A DNA stretch of 64,000 bases, taken from positions 124,001 through 188,000 of the forward strand of contig NZ_APND01000004.1 of assembly GCF_040361215.1 (NCBI RefSeq), in the 5' to 3' direction. A model generated the notes under the pieces. It saw only the letters and a program-made list of their open reading frames with translations. It made no database searches and was not told the origin of the DNA. Origin of the DNA: Salinisphaera dokdonensis. Lineage in GTDB: Bacteria > Pseudomonadota > Gammaproteobacteria > Nevskiales > Salinisphaeraceae. The first letter of the stretch is position 1; each line of letters starts with the position of its first letter. The translations under genes were made by a program, and so were the position numbers. Shown here one piece after another: positions 9,375 to 18,425 of this stretch.

Positions 9375-10531
9375 GCGCTCACTGAAACTCGAAGATCGGG
9401 ACGACCGGCGTGCAGGATCTCGGCACTGCCGAGGCAGTGGTCGTCGTCATAAAACACGGCGTATTGGCCGGGGGCGATGGCGCGCGGCGGCTGGTCGAAA
9501 GTGACGGTCAGGCCGCCGTCCGGGCCTTTGTCGACGACGCAGTCGATCGCGCGCTGGCGGTAGCGTACCTGAGCCTTGCAGCGACGCGGGAATGCGGGTG
9601 CGTCGATCAGCCAATGGGGCGGCGTAGTCGTCAGCGTCGTCTCGACCAGTGCGGGATGCGCATGGTCCTGGGTTACCCAGAGTGTGTCGCTGTCGAGATC
9701 CTTGGTTGCGACATACCAGGGCGCGTCCGATGCACCGGCAACGCCGCCGAGCCCGAGGCCCTTGCGCTGGCCGATGGTGTAATAGATGAGCCCGGCGTGC
9801 TCGCCGATTGTACGCCCGTCCAACGGCCCGCCGGAAACGCGCACGGGACCGGCCTGGCCGGATAGATATTCGCGCAGAAAGCCTTCGAAATCGCGCTCGC
9901 CGATGAAGCACACGCCCGTACTGTCGGGTTTGTCATGAATCGGCAGGCCCGCGGCGCGCGCCATGGCGCGCACATCGGTCTTGTGCGTTTCACCCAGCGG
10001 GAACATCGTGCGCTCGAGTGCTGCCATCGGCACGGCCGCCAGAAAATAGGACTGGTCCTTGCCGGGATCGCGTCCCCGCAGCAAACGCGTGCCACTGCTG
10101 TCGTGTTCGATACGGGCGTAATGTCCGGTAGCGATCGCGTCCGCGCCCAGGCGTTCTGCATGGTGAAGAAACGCGTCGAACTTGATCTCGCGGTTGCAGA
10201 GCACGTCCGGGTTGGGTGTGCGCCCTGCGGCATAGCTGTCGAGAAAGTAACGAAACACGCGTGACTTGTACTCGCGCGAGAAGTCGGCCCGGTGCAAAGG
10301 GATGTCGAGCGCTTCGCAGACGGCGGCTGCGTCGTCGAAGTCGTCTGCGGCCTGACAGCGGCCCGCTTCGTCTTCCGACCAATTGAACATGAACAGACCT
10401 TCCACCTGATAACCGGCCTCGACCAGCTGCAGAGCGGTTACCGACGAATCCACGCCGCCGGACAGGCCGACGATTACACGCGTGTCCGCTGGTGCCTGTT
10501 GCCAGAAGGCCGGTGCGGTATCAGCGGCCAT
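9371..10531 (-). CDS. mnmA: tRNA-specific 2-thiouridylase MnmA
   Basis: A 386-residue enzyme that thiolates U34 in tRNA Lys/Glu/Gln anticodons using ATP and sulfur relayed from IscS/TusE. The PP-loop SGGVDSS is near the N-terminus, one catalytic cysteine is in PDVLCNREIKF and the second in STGVCFIGER. TGHYAR and the IGQRKGLG stretch are also conserved. The frame runs 29 codons further upstream, but the ATG at 10531 starts the family-typical sequence and overlaps the end of nudJ by 11 bases, so translation is probably coupled. Confidence 0.96.
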   Translation of the reverse strand: MAADTAPAFWQQAPADTRVIVGLSGGVDSSVTALQLVEAGYQVEGLFMFNWSEDEAGRCQAADDFDDAAAVCEALDIPLHRADFSREYKSRVFRYFLDSYAAGRTPNPDVLCNREIKFDAFLHHAERLGADAIATGHYARIEHDSSGTRLLRGRDPGKDQSYFLAAVPMAALERTMFPLGETHKTDVRAMARAAGLPIHDKPDSTGVCFIGERDFEGFLREYLSGQAGPVRVSGGPLDGRTIGEHAGLIYYTIGQRKGLGLGGVAGASDAPWYVATKDLDSDTLWVTQDHAHPALVETTLTTTPPHWLIDAPAFPRRCKAQVRYRQRAIDCVVDKGPDGGLTVTFDQPPRAIAPGQYAVFYDDDHCLGSAEILHAGRPDLRVSVSA

Positions 10532-10964
10532 GGATATGCTGCACCCGGTCGAGCGGGAGCGGCTCGCTGCTGGCGAAATCCTCGATGGCACGCATGACCA
10601 GAGGGCTGCGCAGATCATCTCGTGCCGTCAACTCGTCAATGCTGAGCCAGTGCGCCGCGATGATGCCTTCGTCCAGGTCCTGCTGGGCCGCGTGATCATC
10701 CACTTCACCGCAGAAGGCGAAGCGCAGCGTGGCGCGGCCATCCTCGTGCGGCCAGTAGTACATGCCTACCAGACCAGTGGGCTTGAAGCCCCAGGCCGTT
10801 TCCTCGCGGGTCTCGCGAACGACGGCGTCAAGGATGGTCTCCCCGGATTCGACATGGCCCGCGGGCTGGTTGATCACGCGTTCGCCGTGCGCGAATTCCT
10901 CGACCACCAGATAGCGGTCGTTAACGCGCACGATGGCGGCAACGGTAAGTTCGGCATGGACCAA
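10521..10964 (-). CDS. nudJ: NUDIX hydrolase, NudJ (phosphatase) family
   Basis: A 147-residue protein with a complete Nudix box (G-x5-E-x7-REETAWGF, about residues 36-58), which binds Mg and cleaves nucleoside diphosphate derivatives. E. coli NudJ acts on thiamine pyrophosphate and nucleoside tri/diphosphates. Length, the INQPAGHVE lead-in and the position before mnmA all match NudJ. It is the first gene of the nudJ-mnmA-hflD operon and faces away from fabD, so the 118 bases between them should hold two promoters. Confidence 0.9.
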   Translation of the reverse strand: MVHAELTVAAIVRVNDRYLVVEEFAHGERVINQPAGHVESGETILDAVVRETREETAWGFKPTGLVGMYYWPHEDGRATLRFAFCGEVDDHAAQQDLDEGIIAAHWLSIDELTARDDLRSPLVMRAIEDFASSEPLPLDRVQHIHGR

Positions 10965-11082
10965 GGCGGCCTCCGCGAAAAGCGGGCTGAATAAGGCCGG
11001 ATTCTAGCAAAGGGCCTTTTCACGTGGCCAAGTGCAGGTCGGGTGGGTATGATGCCGCCATCGCTTGTTCACGACGGTTTAT

Positions 11083-12045
11083 ATGTCGCGTTTCGGGATG
11101 ATCTTTCCCGGGCAGGGGGCCCAGTCGGTCGGCATGCTTTCAGCATTGGCCGAACGTTATCCGGTAGTTGCGGACACCTACGCAGAAGCCAGCGAAGCGC
11201 TGGGTTATGACGTCGGCGATCTGATCAACAACGGTCCGGCCGACCGGCTCGACCAGACCGAGTTCACCCAGCCCGCACTGGTTACGGCCGGTGTGGCGGT
11301 ATGGCGTATCTGGCAAAGCCGCGGCGGACGTACGCCGGAGTTCCTGGCCGGACACAGCCTCGGCGAGTACACAGCGCTCGTAGCCGCGGACGCGCTCGAC
11401 TTCGGTGATGCACTGCGCCTGACGCGTATGCGTGGCAAGGCCATGCAGAATGCGGTCGCGCCGGGCGAAGGCGCCATGTCGGCCGTGATTGGTCTTGAGG
11501 ACGACGCGGTGCGCGAAGCCTGCGCCCAGGCCGAGCAGGAGCACGCCAGCGATGGTCTCGTGGTTTCCGCCGCGAACTTCAATGCGCCGCTGCAGGTAGT
11601 CGTAGCAGGCCACGCAGAGGCCGTGGCCACCGCGGGACGTCTCGCCAAGGAAAAAGGCGCGAAGCTCGTGAAGCCGCTTGCGGTGAGCGTGCCGTCTCAT
11701 TGTGCGCTCATGCAGCCGGCTGCCGAGCGTCTGCAGGCACACCTGCTCGAGATTCCGCTGCGTCAACCGAAGCTCACGGTGTTGCACAACGTCGATGCGC
11801 AACCGCGCGAAGATGTCGACGGTATCCGCAAGGCCTTGGTGCGCCAGCTCGCCCAGTCCGTTCTTTGGGCGGATACGATCCGTGCGATGCGTGCGGCTAA
11901 TTGCGAATTGTTTATCGAGTGCGGACCGGGCAAGGTGCTTTCCGGGCTGAACAAGCGCATCGACAAGAGCGTGACGTCGCTGCCCTTGTCGGATAGCGAG
12001 AATCTGCGCGAGGCCCTGACTGCAACACAGAACGAAGACGATTAG
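11083..12045 (+). CDS. fabD: Malonyl-CoA-ACP transacylase
   Basis: A 320-residue FabD that moves malonyl from CoA to ACP, supplying every round of fatty-acid elongation. The GQGAQ start, the nucleophile elbow GHSLGEY (Ser near residue 91) and the catalytic His in VSVPSHCALM are intact. The frame could start six codons earlier at a TTG, but the ATG at 11083 gives the usual MxxFGMIFPGQG N-terminus. It is the first gene of a long plus-strand operon. The usual upstream partners rpmF, plsX and fabH are not present; the divergent nudJ is there instead. Confidence 0.96.
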   Translation: MSRFGMIFPGQGAQSVGMLSALAERYPVVADTYAEASEALGYDVGDLINNGPADRLDQTEFTQPALVTAGVAVWRIWQSRGGRTPEFLAGHSLGEYTALVAADALDFGDALRLTRMRGKAMQNAVAPGEGAMSAVIGLEDDAVREACAQAEQEHASDGLVVSAANFNAPLQVVVAGHAEAVATAGRLAKEKGAKLVKPLAVSVPSHCALMQPAAERLQAHLLEIPLRQPKLTVLHNVDAQPREDVDGIRKALVRQLAQSVLWADTIRAMRAANCELFIECGPGKVLSGLNKRIDKSVTSLPLSDSENLREALTATQNEDD

Positions 12046-12089
12046 TCGCGCTTTTTGCGTGACACCGGCCTGAGCAACACAGGAACCTC

Positions 12090-12845
12090 ATGACAGATCG
12101 CAAACTATCCGGCCAGGTCGCGCTGGTGACCGGCGCCTCTCGGGGCATTGGCGCGGCGATTGCCGATCAGCTGGCCGCTGACGGCGCGACCGTTGTGGGC
12201 ACTGCGACCAGCGACGACGGCGCAACCCGAATCGACGAACGTCTGGGCAAGGCCGACGTGCCCGGCGCGGGTCGTCGTCTGGACGTGACGGACGAGGACG
12301 GCGTCACCGCGCTCATCAAGGACATCACGAAGGAATTCGGCGCGCCGACGATCGTGGTCAATAACGCGGCCATCACGCGCGACACGCTGCTCATGCGGAT
12401 GAAAGAGTCGGACTGGCAGGCGGTGATCGACGCCAATCTGTCGGGCGTGTTTCGTGTCTCCAAGGCGGCACTGCGCGGCATGATGAAGGCACGCGGCGGG
12501 CGCATTGTGAACGTGGCATCGGTCGTGGGCCTGATGGGCAACGCCGGACAGACAAACTACAGCGCCGCCAAGGCGGGCCTGCTGGGTTTCACCCGTTCGC
12601 TTGCACGCGAAGTCGGATCGCGTCAGATTACAGTCAACGCCATCGCACCTGGCTTTATCGAAACGGATATGACCCGCGATCTCGACGACAAGACCCGTGA
12701 CACCATGCTGGAGCAGATCCCGCTGCAGCGGCTTGGTAGCGTCGACGATATCGCCGCGAGTGTCGCGTTTCTGGTTTCCCCATCGGCCGCCTACATCACC
12801 GGCGAGACGCTCAGCGTCAACGGCGGCCTGTACATGGGGTCCTGA
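12090..12845 (+). CDS. fabG: 3-oxoacyl-ACP reductase
   Basis: A 251-residue SDR that reduces 3-oxoacyl-ACP with NADPH. It has TGASRGIG (cofactor binding, about residues 14-21), NNAAIT, and the catalytic Ser...Tyr-x3-Lys (ASVVGLMG then NYSAAKAG). The C-terminal GETLSVNGGLYM is diagnostic of FabG rather than a generic SDR. The position between fabD and acpP, 44 bases after fabD, confirms the role. Confidence 0.96.
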   Translation: MTDRKLSGQVALVTGASRGIGAAIADQLAADGATVVGTATSDDGATRIDERLGKADVPGAGRRLDVTDEDGVTALIKDITKEFGAPTIVVNNAAITRDTLLMRMKESDWQAVIDANLSGVFRVSKAALRGMMKARGGRIVNVASVVGLMGNAGQTNYSAAKAGLLGFTRSLAREVGSRQITVNAIAPGFIETDMTRDLDDKTRDTMLEQIPLQRLGSVDDIAASVAFLVSPSAAYITGETLSVNGGLYMGS

Positions 12846-12948
12846 GCTTCTGGCGAGGCCAACCCTTTTTCCCTAGAATGGCGCGCGGTTCGCGAGGGCG
12901 AATGCGCGCGTTAGACGCGTAAACCATAGTCAATCAGGAGAGAATCCG

Positions 12949-13188
12949 ATGAGCAGCGTTGAAGAACGAGTACAGAAGATCATTGCCGAGCAGCTTTCGG
13001 TGAGCGAAGACCAGGTCACCACGGAAGCGTCGTTCGTCGACGATCTCGGTGCGGATTCCCTGGATACCGTCGAACTGGTCATGGCGCTTGAGGAAGAGTT
13101 CGAGATCGACATCCCGGACGAGGAAGCCGAAAAGATCGTGAACGTCAAGGACGCGGTCGACTACATCAAGTCACACGCCGAAGGCTAG
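12949..13188 (+). CDS. acpP: Acyl carrier protein
   Basis: A 79-residue acidic carrier whose Ser37 in GADSLDTVEL takes the 4'-phosphopantetheine arm that holds growing acyl chains. Sequence and length match AcpP closely. CAGGAGAGA provides a strong ribosome binding site 8 bases before the ATG. The gap from fabG (103 bases) is the longest so far in the operon and contains TAGAAT near 12873, so an extra acpP promoter is possible, as known in other bacteria. Confidence 0.98.
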   Translation: MSSVEERVQKIIAEQLSVSEDQVTTEASFVDDLGADSLDTVELVMALEEEFEIDIPDEEAEKIVNVKDAVDYIKSHAEG

Positions 13189-13245
13189 AGACTTCTTGTG
13201 TTGTCGGTTCGGCTTCAGGAGCCGGCCGGCCAGACTCAATTACAC

Positions 13246-13263
13246 CGCCGCAGTCATGCGGCG
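13246..13263 (+). promoter_or_regulatory. Perfect hairpin in the acpP-fabF gap
   Basis: CGCCGCA-GTCA-TGCGGCG forms a 7-bp stem with a 4-base loop, followed by no T-run, ending 23 bases before the fabF start codon. It is followed by the palindrome GGGGGCCCCC (13276-13285), which contains the fabF ribosome binding site. It may separate acpP and fabF expression by mRNA end protection or weak attenuation (inference). Confidence 0.5.
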
Positions 13264-13286
13264 AATAAGCAAGTAGGGGGCCCCCG

Positions 13287-14528
13287 TTGAGACAGCGTCG
13301 TGTAGTGGTTACCGGGCTGGGTCTGATTTCCCCGATGGGCCTGGATGTGGAATCGAGCTGGTCGGCAATTCTGGCCGGTCGCAGCGGTATCTCGAATATC
13401 GAAAGCTTCGATGTGTCGGGCTACCCGACGCGTTTCGGCGGCCCGATTCGTGACTTCGATGTCACCCAGTACATGTCGGGCAAGGAAGCCAAGCGTTACG
13501 ATGCCTTTGTGCATTACGGCGTCGCGGCTTCCGTGCAAGCGTTCAACGACAGCGGTCTGGAGCTCGACGACGAGTACAACGACCGCGTCGGCGTGGCGGT
13601 GGGTTCCGGTATCGGGGGTATCGGAACCATCCTCAAGACCTGTGTCGGCTTTCACGAAGCCGATTACAACGCGAAAAAAGTTTCGCCCTTCTTCATTCCC
13701 AGCAGCATCGCCAACATGGCGGCCGGGCAGGTATCCATTCAGTTGAACCTGCACGGGCCGAACATCGCAGCGGTGTCTGCCTGCACGACCGGCGTGCACA
13801 ACATCGGACTCGCTGCCCGCCTGATCGCGGCCGGCGATGCGGATGCCATGCTGTCCGGCGGTTGCGAGATGGCGGTCAACCCGATCGGGCTGGCCGGGTT
13901 CTGCGCAGCACGCGCACTATCCAGCCGCAACGATAATCCCGAAGCCGCCAGTCGGCCGTGGGACAAGGACCGCGACGGTTTCGTGCTGTCCGATGGCGCA
14001 GGCGTGGTAATGCTCGAAGAGTACGAGCAGGCCAAGGCGCGTGGCGCCAAAATCTACGGCGAAGTCGTCGGCTTCGGCATGAGTGGTGACGCACATCACA
14101 TCACGCAGCCGAGTGGCCGCGGTGCTCGCCAGTGCATGGCGAACGCGCTGGCCGATGCCGAAATGAACCCGGACGCGTTGCAGTACATCAACGCCCACGG
14201 CACGTCCACGAACGTGGGCGATGTGTCGGAGAGCCAGTCGATCGAAGCCGTCCTGGGCGACGCCGCGAAAGATGTCGCGGTCAGTTCGACCAAGTCCATG
14301 ACCGGGCACATGCTCGGCGCGGCAGGCTCGGCCGAGGCCATCTTCACGCTGCTCGCGATCCGCGACCAGGTGGCGCCGCCGACCATCAATCTCGATAATC
14401 CGGCCGAAGGTTGCAATCTCGACTACGTGCCGCATGAGGCGCGTGATATGCAGATCGATGCCGCGCTGTCGAATTCCTTCGGTTTCGGGGGCACTAACGG
14501 CTCGCTGATCTTCAAGCGTCTCGATTGA
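13287..14528 (+). CDS. fabF: 3-oxoacyl-ACP synthase II
   Basis: A 413-residue condensing enzyme that extends acyl-ACP with malonyl-ACP. The catalytic triad is complete: Cys166 in VSACTTGVHN, His in NAHGTSTN and His in KSMTGHMLGAAGS. The start codon is TTG at 13287; an in-frame stop at 13266 excludes anything earlier, and RRVVVTGLG is the standard FabF beginning. The ribosome binding site is GGGGG within a GGGGGCCCCC palindrome. Rare start plus structured site suggests deliberately low translation compared with acpP. Its stop overlaps the possible pabB TTG start. Confidence 0.96.
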   Translation: MRQRRVVVTGLGLISPMGLDVESSWSAILAGRSGISNIESFDVSGYPTRFGGPIRDFDVTQYMSGKEAKRYDAFVHYGVAASVQAFNDSGLELDDEYNDRVGVAVGSGIGGIGTILKTCVGFHEADYNAKKVSPFFIPSSIANMAAGQVSIQLNLHGPNIAAVSACTTGVHNIGLAARLIAAGDADAMLSGGCEMAVNPIGLAGFCAARALSSRNDNPEAASRPWDKDRDGFVLSDGAGVVMLEEYEQAKARGAKIYGEVVGFGMSGDAHHITQPSGRGARQCMANALADAEMNPDALQYINAHGTSTNVGDVSESQSIEAVLGDAAKDVAVSSTKSMTGHMLGAAGSAEAIFTLLAIRDQVAPPTINLDNPAEGCNLDYVPHEARDMQIDAALSNSFGFGGTNGSLIFKRLD

Positions 14529-14566
14529 GACGCTCGCCCGGCGTCCATACACGCCAGGCGGGATCG

Positions 14567-15934
14567 GTGCGCGACTACGAGCACGACGATCTTCGGATCG
14601 TCGAAGTGCCGGCGTCCGAGGCGCCGGATCTGCTCCGGCTGGCGAGTGCCGAGCCGGAGCGCTACCCGTTTCTTCTGGAAAGCAGTGCCGGCGCGGCCGC
14701 GCAGAGCCGCTTCGATATTCTGCTGGCCTATCCCGATCGCGTCATTCGTGCTCGCGCGGATCAGGACGGCGCCGACTTTTTCCATGCGATAGACGCACTC
14801 GATCGCGATTCGCGTCGTGAGGCGATCCCGGGCGTGCCCTTCGTAGGCGGCTGGTTCGTCTACCTTGGCTACGAGATGGCCGGATGCGTCGAGCCCACGC
14901 TGCAACTGGCGCCCGACCCGGATGCGGCTTTCCCGGACGCGTTCGCCGTCCGCTGCCCGGCTGCGATCATCCATGACCGGCGCGAGCGCCGCCTGTTGTT
15001 TGTCGCCGAATGCGCCGGCGACAGCGAGAAGCAACTCGCCCAGATGCGGGAGGATTTCGCGAAGCAGGACGAGGCGATCGGCACGGATCCGTTGGTGGCC
15101 GAGTGGGCCGAGTCGCCGCCCGACGCCTATACCGCCTCGGTCGAGCGCGCCCGTGAGCTTATCCACGCCGGTGATGTGTTTCAGGTGAATCTGTCGCGCG
15201 CGTGGCGGGGCGAACTGCACGCCGACGCGTCGCCCGCGAACGTGTATGCAGCGCTGCGGCGAGCAAATCCGGCACCGTTCTCGGCGCTGGTGCAGTGGGA
15301 AGGCGCAGCTTTGGCCTGTTCCTCGCCCGAGCGGCTCATGCTCGTCGACGATGGGGTCGCCCAGACGCGACCCATTGCCGGCACGCGTGCACGTACCCCG
15401 GGAACCGATGCCGGCATGACACAGGAGCTGCTAACCCATCCCAAGGAACGGGCCGAGCACGTGATGCTCATCGATCTCGAGCGCAATGATCTGGGTCGGG
15501 TCTGTCGTCCCGGTTCGATTGTCGTGGATGAGCTGATGGTGGCCGAATCCTATGCGCACGTTCATCACATCGTTTCGAACATTCGTGGTGCACTCGCGGC
15601 CGCCGTCGGCCCCGGTCAGGCACTGCAGGCAGTTTTCCCGGGCGGCACAATCACCGGCTGTCCGAAAGTGCGCTGCATGGAGATCATCGCCGAGCTCGAG
15701 GGCGAAGGACGCGGGCCGTATACCGGGAGCATCGGTTATCTAAGCCGCTGCGGACGCCTCGATACCAATATCGTTATCCGGTCGCTGACCCAGCGCGGCA
15801 AGCATCTCACCCTGAGGACGGGCGCCGGAATCGTCGCGGATTCAAATCCTGATAAGGAACTTGAGGAAACGCGCGTAAAAGCACGCGGCGTATTGAGAAG
15901 TTTTATAGATAGGACAGGTCACGCCTATGGCTGA
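14567..15934 (+). CDS. pabB: Aminodeoxychorismate synthase component I (PabB type)
   Basis: A 455-residue chorismate-utilising enzyme that adds ammonia to chorismate to give aminodeoxychorismate for folate. It has CSSPERL, GTRART, IDLERNDLGRVC, the GGTITGCPKVRCMEII block and GAGIVADSNP. Its place before pabC supports PabB over anthranilate synthase. At the position of the catalytic Lys of E. coli PabB (PIKGT) this protein has Ala (PIAGT, codon 15377-15379), the residue usual in TrpE. GTG at 14567 follows AGGCGGGA; TTG at 14525, overlapping the fabF stop, is an alternative. pabA is not in the window. Confidence 0.85.
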   Translation: MRDYEHDDLRIVEVPASEAPDLLRLASAEPERYPFLLESSAGAAAQSRFDILLAYPDRVIRARADQDGADFFHAIDALDRDSRREAIPGVPFVGGWFVYLGYEMAGCVEPTLQLAPDPDAAFPDAFAVRCPAAIIHDRRERRLLFVAECAGDSEKQLAQMREDFAKQDEAIGTDPLVAEWAESPPDAYTASVERARELIHAGDVFQVNLSRAWRGELHADASPANVYAALRRANPAPFSALVQWEGAALACSSPERLMLVDDGVAQTRPIAGTRARTPGTDAGMTQELLTHPKERAEHVMLIDLERNDLGRVCRPGSIVVDELMVAESYAHVHHIVSNIRGALAAAVGPGQALQAVFPGGTITGCPKVRCMEIIAELEGEGRGPYTGSIGYLSRCGRLDTNIVIRSLTQRGKHLTLRTGAGIVADSNPDKELEETRVKARGVLRSFIDRTGHAYG

Positions 15935-16739
15935 CAGGGTTCTGGTCGACGGCGAATTCGTCGCGTCGGTGCCCAGCACGGATCGCGGCCTGGCTTATGG
16001 CGACGGCATCTTTCGAACCGTGCGAATCGCGCGCGGCAACCCGGTCGCTTGGCCAGACCACCTGGCGCGTCTGCGCTTCGATTGTGGCGCGCTTGAACTG
16101 CCGACGCCCGACGGCGCGCAGCTGACGAGCGATATGCGGCGCCTGTTCACCCGCGATGACGACGGCGTGTGCAAGATCATGGTCACGCGTGGCAGCGGCG
16201 GACGCGGATATACGCCGCCGACCGGAAGCGTGCGGCGCATCGTGGCGGCACATGCGTTGCCGGCCCACGCCGACGTCGTACCCGAGCCGCTTGAGCTCGG
16301 GCGTTCGTCAATCGTGCTGGCGGGTCAGCCGCGGCTGGCGGGGGTGAAACATCTCAACCGGCTGGAACAGGTGCTCGCGCGTGGCGAGTGTGAACGACTT
16401 GGCCATGCTGATGCATGGATGTCCGATAGCACGGGATTCGTGGTCGCCACGACCATGCGAAACCTGTTTTTCATAGACGAGCAGGGCTGTTGGCATACCC
16501 CCGCGATCACCCGAGCCGGTATCATCGGCGCAACGCGGCAACGGCTCATGCGCGCGATGAGGCAGCGCCATGTCGAGCTGCTCGAGCGCGATATATCGCC
16601 GCAGGAACTTGAGGGCTTTGTGGGCGCTCTGGCCTGTAACAGCGTAGCCGGAATCGCGGCGGTCGCGCGTATCGACGGTCGGGCGCTCGCAGGCAGTGAC
16701 CAGGCCGCGCAATGGGCGCGTAGCATTCTGGATTCGTAA
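15927..16739 (+). CDS. pabC: Aminodeoxychorismate lyase
   Basis: A 270-residue PLP fold-type IV enzyme that splits aminodeoxychorismate into p-aminobenzoate and pyruvate. The Schiff-base Lys141 is in AGVKHLNRLEQVLAR, and the N-terminal DRGLAYGDGIFRT and the C-terminal LACNSVAGIAAV match the family. It overlaps pabB by 8 bases, so the two folate enzymes are translationally coupled. The pabC-mltG-tmk-holB order is standard for gammaproteobacteria. Confidence 0.95.
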   Translation: MADRVLVDGEFVASVPSTDRGLAYGDGIFRTVRIARGNPVAWPDHLARLRFDCGALELPTPDGAQLTSDMRRLFTRDDDGVCKIMVTRGSGGRGYTPPTGSVRRIVAAHALPAHADVVPEPLELGRSSIVLAGQPRLAGVKHLNRLEQVLARGECERLGHADAWMSDSTGFVVATTMRNLFFIDEQGCWHTPAITRAGIIGATRQRLMRAMRQRHVELLERDISPQELEGFVGALACNSVAGIAAVARIDGRALAGSDQAAQWARSILDS

Positions 16740-16782
16740 CGACATAACGCCGCGTTGAGCGGTCACGGAAGAAAACAGGCAG

Positions 16783-17790
16783 GTGCCGGTGATCAAGCGT
16801 TTTATCTGGATAGTCCTTGCGGTCGGGTTGCTCGCTGTCGTGGCGCTCGGTCTGGACGCGGGGCGATTCTTCACGTCGCCGCTGCATAACACATCAGGCC
16901 AGCTCGTCACGGTGGAGTCTGGGATGAGTTTCAAATCCATCGCCGATCGGCTGGTGGAAGAGAACGTGATCGTAAACCCGCGCGACGCCCGCTACCTGTC
17001 GCTCTATGCGCGTTATCAGGGTGTGGCAAACCAGATCAAAGCGGGCGAGTACGCCGTGCCGGCACGCCAGACCCCTGCACATTTGCTGGAGCTTTTGGTC
17101 TCGGGTAAGACGCGCCAATACCGGATCACGCTGGTCGAAGGCCGGCGCTTCAGCGAAATCCGTGAGCAGCTCGAGGCCAACGACGCGCTCGAGCAAAAGC
17201 TCACTGGCAAGACCGAGGCTGAGGTGATGGCCGCGATCGGTCACCCTGACGAGCAGCCCGAAGGGCGCTTCATGCCGGACACCTACTTGTTCCCCCGTGG
17301 CATGACGGATATCGCCTTCCTGAAGCGCGCCTACGATTCCATGCAAACCTTTCTCGACGATGCGTGGGAGAACCGCTCCGAGAGCACGGTTGTCGAGTCG
17401 CCGTACGAGGCGCTGATTCTGGCGTCCATCGTCGAGAAGGAAACGGCTGTGCCCGCAGAGCGTGGCCGTATTTCCGGGGTGTTCACCCGGCGTCTCGAGA
17501 AAGGCATGCGTCTGCAGACCGACCCGACCGTGATCTACGGGATCGAGAATTACGACGGCAATATCCGACGCTCCGACTTGCGCCGGGATACCCCCTACAA
17601 CACCTATACGCGTGCCGGACTGCCGCCTACGCCGATCGCCATGCCTTCGCGTGCAGCAATCAAGGCTGCCCTCGATCCGGCGCCCGGCAGCGCGCTTTAT
17701 TTCGTGTCGCGTGGCGACGGCAGCCACGTGTTCTCCGATTCACTGGCCGATCATAACCGGGCCGTCGACAAGTACCAGCGTGGGTCTTGA
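16783..17790 (+). CDS. mltG: Endolytic murein transglycosylase MltG
   Basis: A 335-residue inner-membrane protein with one N-terminal membrane anchor (about residues 5-25) and a periplasmic YceG domain that cuts nascent glycan strands and so limits chain length. The catalytic Glu is in ASIVEKETAVPAERG, followed by GMRLQTDPTVIYG and the GLPPTPIAMPSRAAI signature. The start is GTG at 16783 after an AGGCAG site; GTG at 16789 is possible. Its stop shares one base with the tmk ATG. Confidence 0.95.
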   Translation: MPVIKRFIWIVLAVGLLAVVALGLDAGRFFTSPLHNTSGQLVTVESGMSFKSIADRLVEENVIVNPRDARYLSLYARYQGVANQIKAGEYAVPARQTPAHLLELLVSGKTRQYRITLVEGRRFSEIREQLEANDALEQKLTGKTEAEVMAAIGHPDEQPEGRFMPDTYLFPRGMTDIAFLKRAYDSMQTFLDDAWENRSESTVVESPYEALILASIVEKETAVPAERGRISGVFTRRLEKGMRLQTDPTVIYGIENYDGNIRRSDLRRDTPYNTYTRAGLPPTPIAMPSRAAIKAALDPAPGSALYFVSRGDGSHVFSDSLADHNRAVDKYQRGS

Positions 17791-18425
17791 TGACCGAAAC
17801 GAATATACAAGCCGGGCGACTCATCACGCTCGAAGGCGGTGAGGGCGCCGGCAAAAGCACACAGATCAATACCGTAGCCGCGCTACTCAAGGAACGCGGA
17901 CTGAAGGTGGTGACCACACGCGAGCCCGGCGGGACGCGCTTGGGCGAGGCGGTGCGCGGTGTACTCATGAACGAGTACGATCACCCCATGCCAGCCATGA
18001 GCGAGTTGCTTCTGATGTTCGCGGCTCGCGCGGCTCATCTGGCGCAGGTGATCGAACCGGCGCTCGCCCGCGGCGCCTGGGTGGTCACCGACCGTTTTAC
18101 CGATGCGAGCTATGCTTACCAGGGCGCGGCCCGCGGCCTGGGCGACGACGCGGTGGCGACACTTGAGCGACTCGTTCAAGGCGAGCGCCGGCCGGACGGT
18201 GTGCTCGTGTTCGATATCCCGGTGGAGCAGGGGCTCTCCCGGGCGGGCAAGCGTGGTCACGGCAATCGTTTCGATCGCGAGACCGTCGCGTTCCATGAGC
18301 GCGTTCGCGCATCGTATCTTGCGCGTGCTGAAGCGGCGCCGGAGCGTTATCGCGTGATCGATGCTGCAGCGCCGCTTGACCGGGTGCGGGAACAGATCGA
18401 ATCGGCGCTCGCGAGCTGGCCGTGA
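17790..18425 (+). CDS. tmk: Thymidylate kinase
   Basis: A 211-residue kinase that phosphorylates dTMP to dTDP. The P-loop EGGEGAGKSTQ, the DR motif VVTDRFTDASYAYQGAARG and the lid sequence RAGKRGHGNRFD are present. A TTG lies one codon upstream, but the ATG at 17790 (TGATG junction with mltG) is the likelier start. It overlaps holB by 4 bases. Confidence 0.96.
   Translation: MTETNIQAGRLITLEGGEGAGKSTQINTVAALLKERGLKVVTTREPGGTRLGEAVRGVLMNEYDHPMPAMSELLLMFAARAAHLAQVIEPALARGAWVVTDRFTDASYAYQGAARGLGDDAVATLERLVQGERRPDGVLVFDIPVEQGLSRAGKRGHGNRFDRETVAFHERVRASYLARAEAAPERYRVIDAAAPLDRVREQIESALASWP

Noticed and set aside
14567..15934. Anthranilate synthase component I (trpE)
   Set aside because: PIAGT is TrpE-like, but direct overlap with pabC and absence of trpG/trpD make PabB more likely; kept as a caveat.
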